Assembly (NCBI GenBank): GCA_964560325.1
Contig: CAZLLV010000496.1
Coordinates: forward strand, 1-16,656
DNA: 16,656 nucleotides
DNA from: CAZLLV01 sp964560325
GTDB taxonomy: Bacteria > Acidobacteriota > Thermoanaerobaculia > Multivoradales > DATKCC01
Reading direction: 5' to 3'
A model generated the notes under the pieces. That model did no database searches. It worked only from the letters and a program-made list of their open reading frames with translations, and was not told the origin of the DNA. The translations under genes and the position numbers were made by a program. Below, one piece after another: positions 14,537 through 16,656 of this stretch; positions within the stretch are counted from its first letter, which is position 1; every line of letters starts with the position of its first letter.

Positions 14537-15108
14537 GGCGAGCCGGGGGGGCGGGTGTACGACGAGAGCCCGCGCGGCGTGCCGGGCCAGGCGGCGTAGC
14601 CGAGGGCGGTCCAGGCGTCGGTGGCGGCGTAGAGGGCGAGCGTCTCGACCGCCACGTAGCGGCGGAAGAGCAGGCGTTCGTCGCCGGCGAGACCGAGGCG
14701 CAGCCGCGCGAGCCGACCCGGCGGTGCGAGGTCGGCGACCGCCGCCAACCGCTCGTCGCGGGAGAGCCCCGCGAAGCGCGGTCCGAGCCGGTCGGCGAAC
14801 CGGCGGTAGAGGCGCAGGTAACCGGACAGGCTCGCGGCTCGGGAACGGTAGAGCTCGGCGTACTGCGGGCGCTCGGCCCCGCGGCCGACCCAGGCGCCGG
14901 CGGCGGCGAGGAGGGCCTGGAGCGTTTCCGGTTCGAGCGGACCGGGCGGGGCCGGCGGCAGGCGGGGCGAGGCCGCCCGGCGCGCCCGCTCGCGCAGGGC
15001 CGAGGCGAGCCCGGGGCCTTCACGGACCACCAGCACGCCCGCACCGGCGGCGGCGACGCCGGCGGCGGCGAGGCTTCCGCGAAGCATTGTGCGGCGGCTG
15101 ATCGCCAT
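14533..15108 (-). CDS. Tat-exported small subunit, gluconate 2-dehydrogenase subunit 3-like
   Basis: The protein has 191 residues, starting at ATG 15108; the frame stays open upstream, but that part is Arg/Pro-rich noise overlapping the divergent gene. SRRTMLRGSLAAAG (4-17) is a classic twin-arginine signal followed by an Ala/Gly hydrophobic core. The mature part is helical. It ends with the pattern A.DAWTALGYAAWPGTPRG (162-180), similar to the C-terminus of gluconate 2-dehydrogenase subunit 3 proteins, which escort and stabilise a flavoprotein partner. Its 3' end overlaps the GMC gene by 4 bases. No Shine-Dalgarno is visible; TACAGT lies 7 bases before the ATG, suggesting a leaderless mRNA. 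It is the first gene of a three-gene operon. Confidence 0.8.
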   Translation of the reverse strand: MAISRRTMLRGSLAAAGVAAAGAGVLVVREGPGLASALRERARRAASPRLPPAPPGPLEPETLQALLAAAGAWVGRGAERPQYAELYRSRAASLSGYLRLYRRFADRLGPRFAGLSRDERLAAVADLAPPGRLARLRLGLAGDERLLFRRYVAVETLALYAATDAWTALGYAAWPGTPRGLSSYTRPPGSP

Positions 15109-15115
15109 GGGGAAA

Positions 15116-15144
15116 ACTGTAGCAGCGGAGCTCGTCGCTAGACT
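15116..15144. promoter_or_regulatory. Compact bidirectional promoter with two TANNNT hexamers
   Basis: The 44-base gap between the divergent starts (15108 and 15153) holds TACAGT on minus (15121-15116) and TAGACT on plus (15139-15144). Exactly 17 bases lie between them, so each -10 hexamer occupies the other's -35 position. They lie 7 and 8 bases from their start codons, and a GAGCTC palindrome (15128-15133) sits at the centre. No Shine-Dalgarno fits in either direction. Confidence 0.45.
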
Positions 15145-15152
15145 CGGAGCCC

Positions 15153-16514
15153 GTGCTCGCCTCTCTGCTCCAGCTCTCGCCGCGGACGATCGTCCTCGCG
15201 GCGGTCGTGCTGCGCCTGGCGCTCGTCGGCTGGAACGTCGCTTCGCGCCCGGAGCTCTTCCGGCCGTCGCCACGGGCGCTGGCGGAGATCGGCACCGCTT
15301 ATGCCGATCCCGAGCGAACCTTCGCGCCACGGATCGGCTTCGAGGTCGGGTCGATCGCGTACTCGATCGCGTGCGCGGGCGAAGGCTTCGCCAATCCGTT
15401 CGGGGCCGGCACCGGCCCGACGGCCTGGGTGGCGCCGGTGCCGGTGGCGGTCTATGCGATCGCCTTCGCCCTCTTCGGGTGCTTCTCCGGCGGCGCGGTG
15501 CTCGCGCTGCTGGCGGTCGCGCTGGCGGCATCGGCGCTCACGGTGCGGCTGGCGTACGCCGCCGCCGGCCGGATCTTCCCCGGCGAGCGTGCGGCGCCCG
15601 TGGCGGGCGTGCTCGCCGCCCTCTCGCCCTGGGACCTCCGCCTGTTCCTCTCCGGCTCGTTCCTCGACCTCAACCTGCCGGGGCTCGCGCTCCTCCTGGT
15701 CGTGGCGCTCCTCCTCCGAGGGTGCGGGCGGGCGACCGGCCCGCGCTGGGCGGCGTTCGGTGCGGCGGCTGCGCTGGCGGCGCTCGTCAGCCCGGTCCTG
15801 GTGCTTCCGGCCGCGGCCTGCCTCGGCTTCGCGATCGTGCGGGGCAGGATCGCCGGCCACGAGGAGCGGGTCCGGGCCGTCGCGCTCTTTCTTCTCGCGC
15901 AGGTGATCCTGGTCGGGCCGTACGCCGCCTGGCAGAGCGCGCGGATCGGCGCCTGGACCTACGTCAAGTCGAACCTGCCGTTCGAGCTCTGGCTCGGCAA
16001 TCATCCGAGCGGCGGCGGGGTCCACACGGCGGAGGCGCTGAAGGCGCTCCACCCGAGCCAGTCGCTCCGCGAGCTTCGCGACTACCGGCGTCTGGGCGAG
16101 GCGGCGTACGTGCGCGAGCGCGGGGAGCGCTTCGTCCGCGGCCTCGACCCCGGGCGGTTCGCGCGCGCCACGGTGTGGCGGGCGGTGCACTTCTTCGGGG
16201 GGTACACGGCGATGCCGTGGGAGGGCGGCTGGACGCTGCTGGCGAAGCGGGCGCTGGCGGTCGTGCCGGCACTGGTGCTGATCGGCCTGCCCGCGGCCCG
16301 GAGGCTCCGGGCCCTGTCGCTCGGCGACGGGGCCTGGACGGTCTACGTGGCGATCGCCGCCTACGCCGCGCCCTACCTCCTCACCGGGATGATGGAGCGG
16401 TACGTGGCGCCGGCGATTCCGCTGGTGCTGGTCCTCGCGAGCGGCTTCGTCGCCCGCGGCCGGATCAGCGCGGCTCGATCTCGGCGCCGAGGCCGCGGAT
16501 CTGGACGATCGTGA
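15153..16514 (+). CDS. GT39-like polytopic membrane protein, putative glycosyltransferase
   Basis: The protein has 453 residues, starting at GTG 15153 with TAGACT 8 bases upstream and no Shine-Dalgarno. The first periplasmic loop has FEVGSIAYSIACAGEGF then NPF....GPTAW (63-92), typical of a GT39-like family in which the acidic residue (E64) is the likely catalytic base. Hydrophobic segments follow (about 95-135, 147-190, 200-230, 243-260, 366-381, 394-436). FELWLGNHPSGGG (277-289) and MERYVAP (414-420) are other family-like blocks. The Arg-rich end (443-453) overlaps the convergent gene by 50 bases. It is divergent from the operon that contains the other GT39-like gene, so the two may serve one envelope glycan or glycoprotein pathway. 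Substrates are unknown. Confidence 0.75.
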   Translation: MLASLLQLSPRTIVLAAVVLRLALVGWNVASRPELFRPSPRALAEIGTAYADPERTFAPRIGFEVGSIAYSIACAGEGFANPFGAGTGPTAWVAPVPVAVYAIAFALFGCFSGGAVLALLAVALAASALTVRLAYAAAGRIFPGERAAPVAGVLAALSPWDLRLFLSGSFLDLNLPGLALLLVVALLLRGCGRATGPRWAAFGAAAALAALVSPVLVLPAAACLGFAIVRGRIAGHEERVRAVALFLLAQVILVGPYAAWQSARIGAWTYVKSNLPFELWLGNHPSGGGVHTAEALKALHPSQSLRELRDYRRLGEAAYVRERGERFVRGLDPGRFARATVWRAVHFFGGYTAMPWEGGWTLLAKRALAVVPALVLIGLPAARRLRALSLGDGAWTVYVAIAAYAAPYLLTGMMERYVAPAIPLVLVLASGFVARGRISAARSRRRGRGSGRS

Positions 16515-16656
16515 AGGGGCCTTCGCCCACCGACGCCGCGTCGAACTCGCGGCCCAGCTCTTCGGCCAGGTGCTCCTGCCAGCCGACGTACTGCTCGCGG
16601 CTCATCTCCAGCAGCTCGACCACGCCCTCGGCGGTCGCCTCGGCGCCGACCGCGTC
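16465..16656 (-). CDS. C-terminal end of an unrecognised gene (partial)
   Basis: An open frame runs from the right edge of the window to TGA at 16467-16465, giving 63 residues with no start inside. The translation is convincing: amphipathic, acidic (VVELLEMSREQYVGWQEHL, then GPFTIVQIRGLGAEIEPR), with strong GC at third positions. Its 3' end overlaps the GT39-like gene by 50 bases tail to tail. I do not recognise the family from this fragment. Confidence 0.6.
   Translation of the reverse strand, partial: DAVGAEATAEGVVELLEMSREQYVGWQEHLAEELGREFDAASVGEGPFTIVQIRGLGAEIEPR

Noticed and set aside
13067..14599. 510-codon plus-strand open frame opposite the GMC gene
   Set aside because: It has no recognisable domain, is low-complexity, and is fully antisense to a gene with clear GMC motifs.
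13284..15044. 586-codon minus-strand open frame across the GMC and small-subunit genes
   Set aside because: It is a frame shadow rich in Arg and Pro; the true frames carry the FAD and Tat motifs.
15109..15531. N-terminal extension of the Tat subunit upstream of 15108
   Set aside because: It would be an Arg/Pro-rich stretch antisense to the divergent membrane protein gene and would bury the Tat signal internally.

Overview
The window is very GC-rich and almost entirely coding. Long spurious open frames lie opposite or out of phase with the real genes, so I chose genes on protein content, start context and neighbours. The gene set suggests an Acidobacteriota-like bacterium, perhaps of the Thermoanaerobaculia type: a VPTxS..G C-terminal sorting tail, an anti-sigma-like TPR protein, a small exported protein ending in MDPDG repeats, a DUF2207 protein and GT39-like membrane proteins. 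This placement is inference from gene flavour only. I see no rRNA, tRNA, CRISPR array, transposase or phage gene.

Left region (1-6225). A plus-strand gene cut by the window edge encodes a 2-phosphoglycerate-kinase-like P-loop domain fused to an archaeal-type, cofactor-independent phosphoglycerate mutase domain whose nucleophile position is altered. Next comes a compositionally distinct two-gene unit with its own promoter: an unrecognised exported protein, then a 1001-residue exported protein that starts with a papain-like (C70/AvrRpt2-type) cysteine protease. That is followed by a vWA domain, several beta-sandwich modules, a calcium-loop-like segment and a C-terminal sorting signal. A strong hairpin follows, and then a short open frame of doubtful status.

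Middle region (6226-11263). A minus-strand pair encodes an anti-sigma-like TPR protein and a DUF2207 membrane protein with a glycine-rich tail. Upstream of it, also on minus, is a small exported protein with MDPDG repeats, separated by a perfect 15-bp hairpin. Divergent from that gene is an exported protein with two FKBP-type prolyl isomerase domains.

Right region (11229-16656). A tightly coupled minus-strand operon encodes a Tat-exported subunit resembling gluconate 2-dehydrogenase subunit 3, a GMC flavoprotein with a Cys cluster, and a GT39-like membrane protein. A second GT39-like membrane protein is transcribed divergently across a 44-bp promoter gap. The C-terminal end of one more minus-strand gene lies at the window edge. 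Both convergent gene ends on this side overlap.

A recurring regulatory pattern is a TANNNT hexamer 6-9 bases before the start codon at four genes, three of them first in their transcription unit. This suggests leaderless transcripts.
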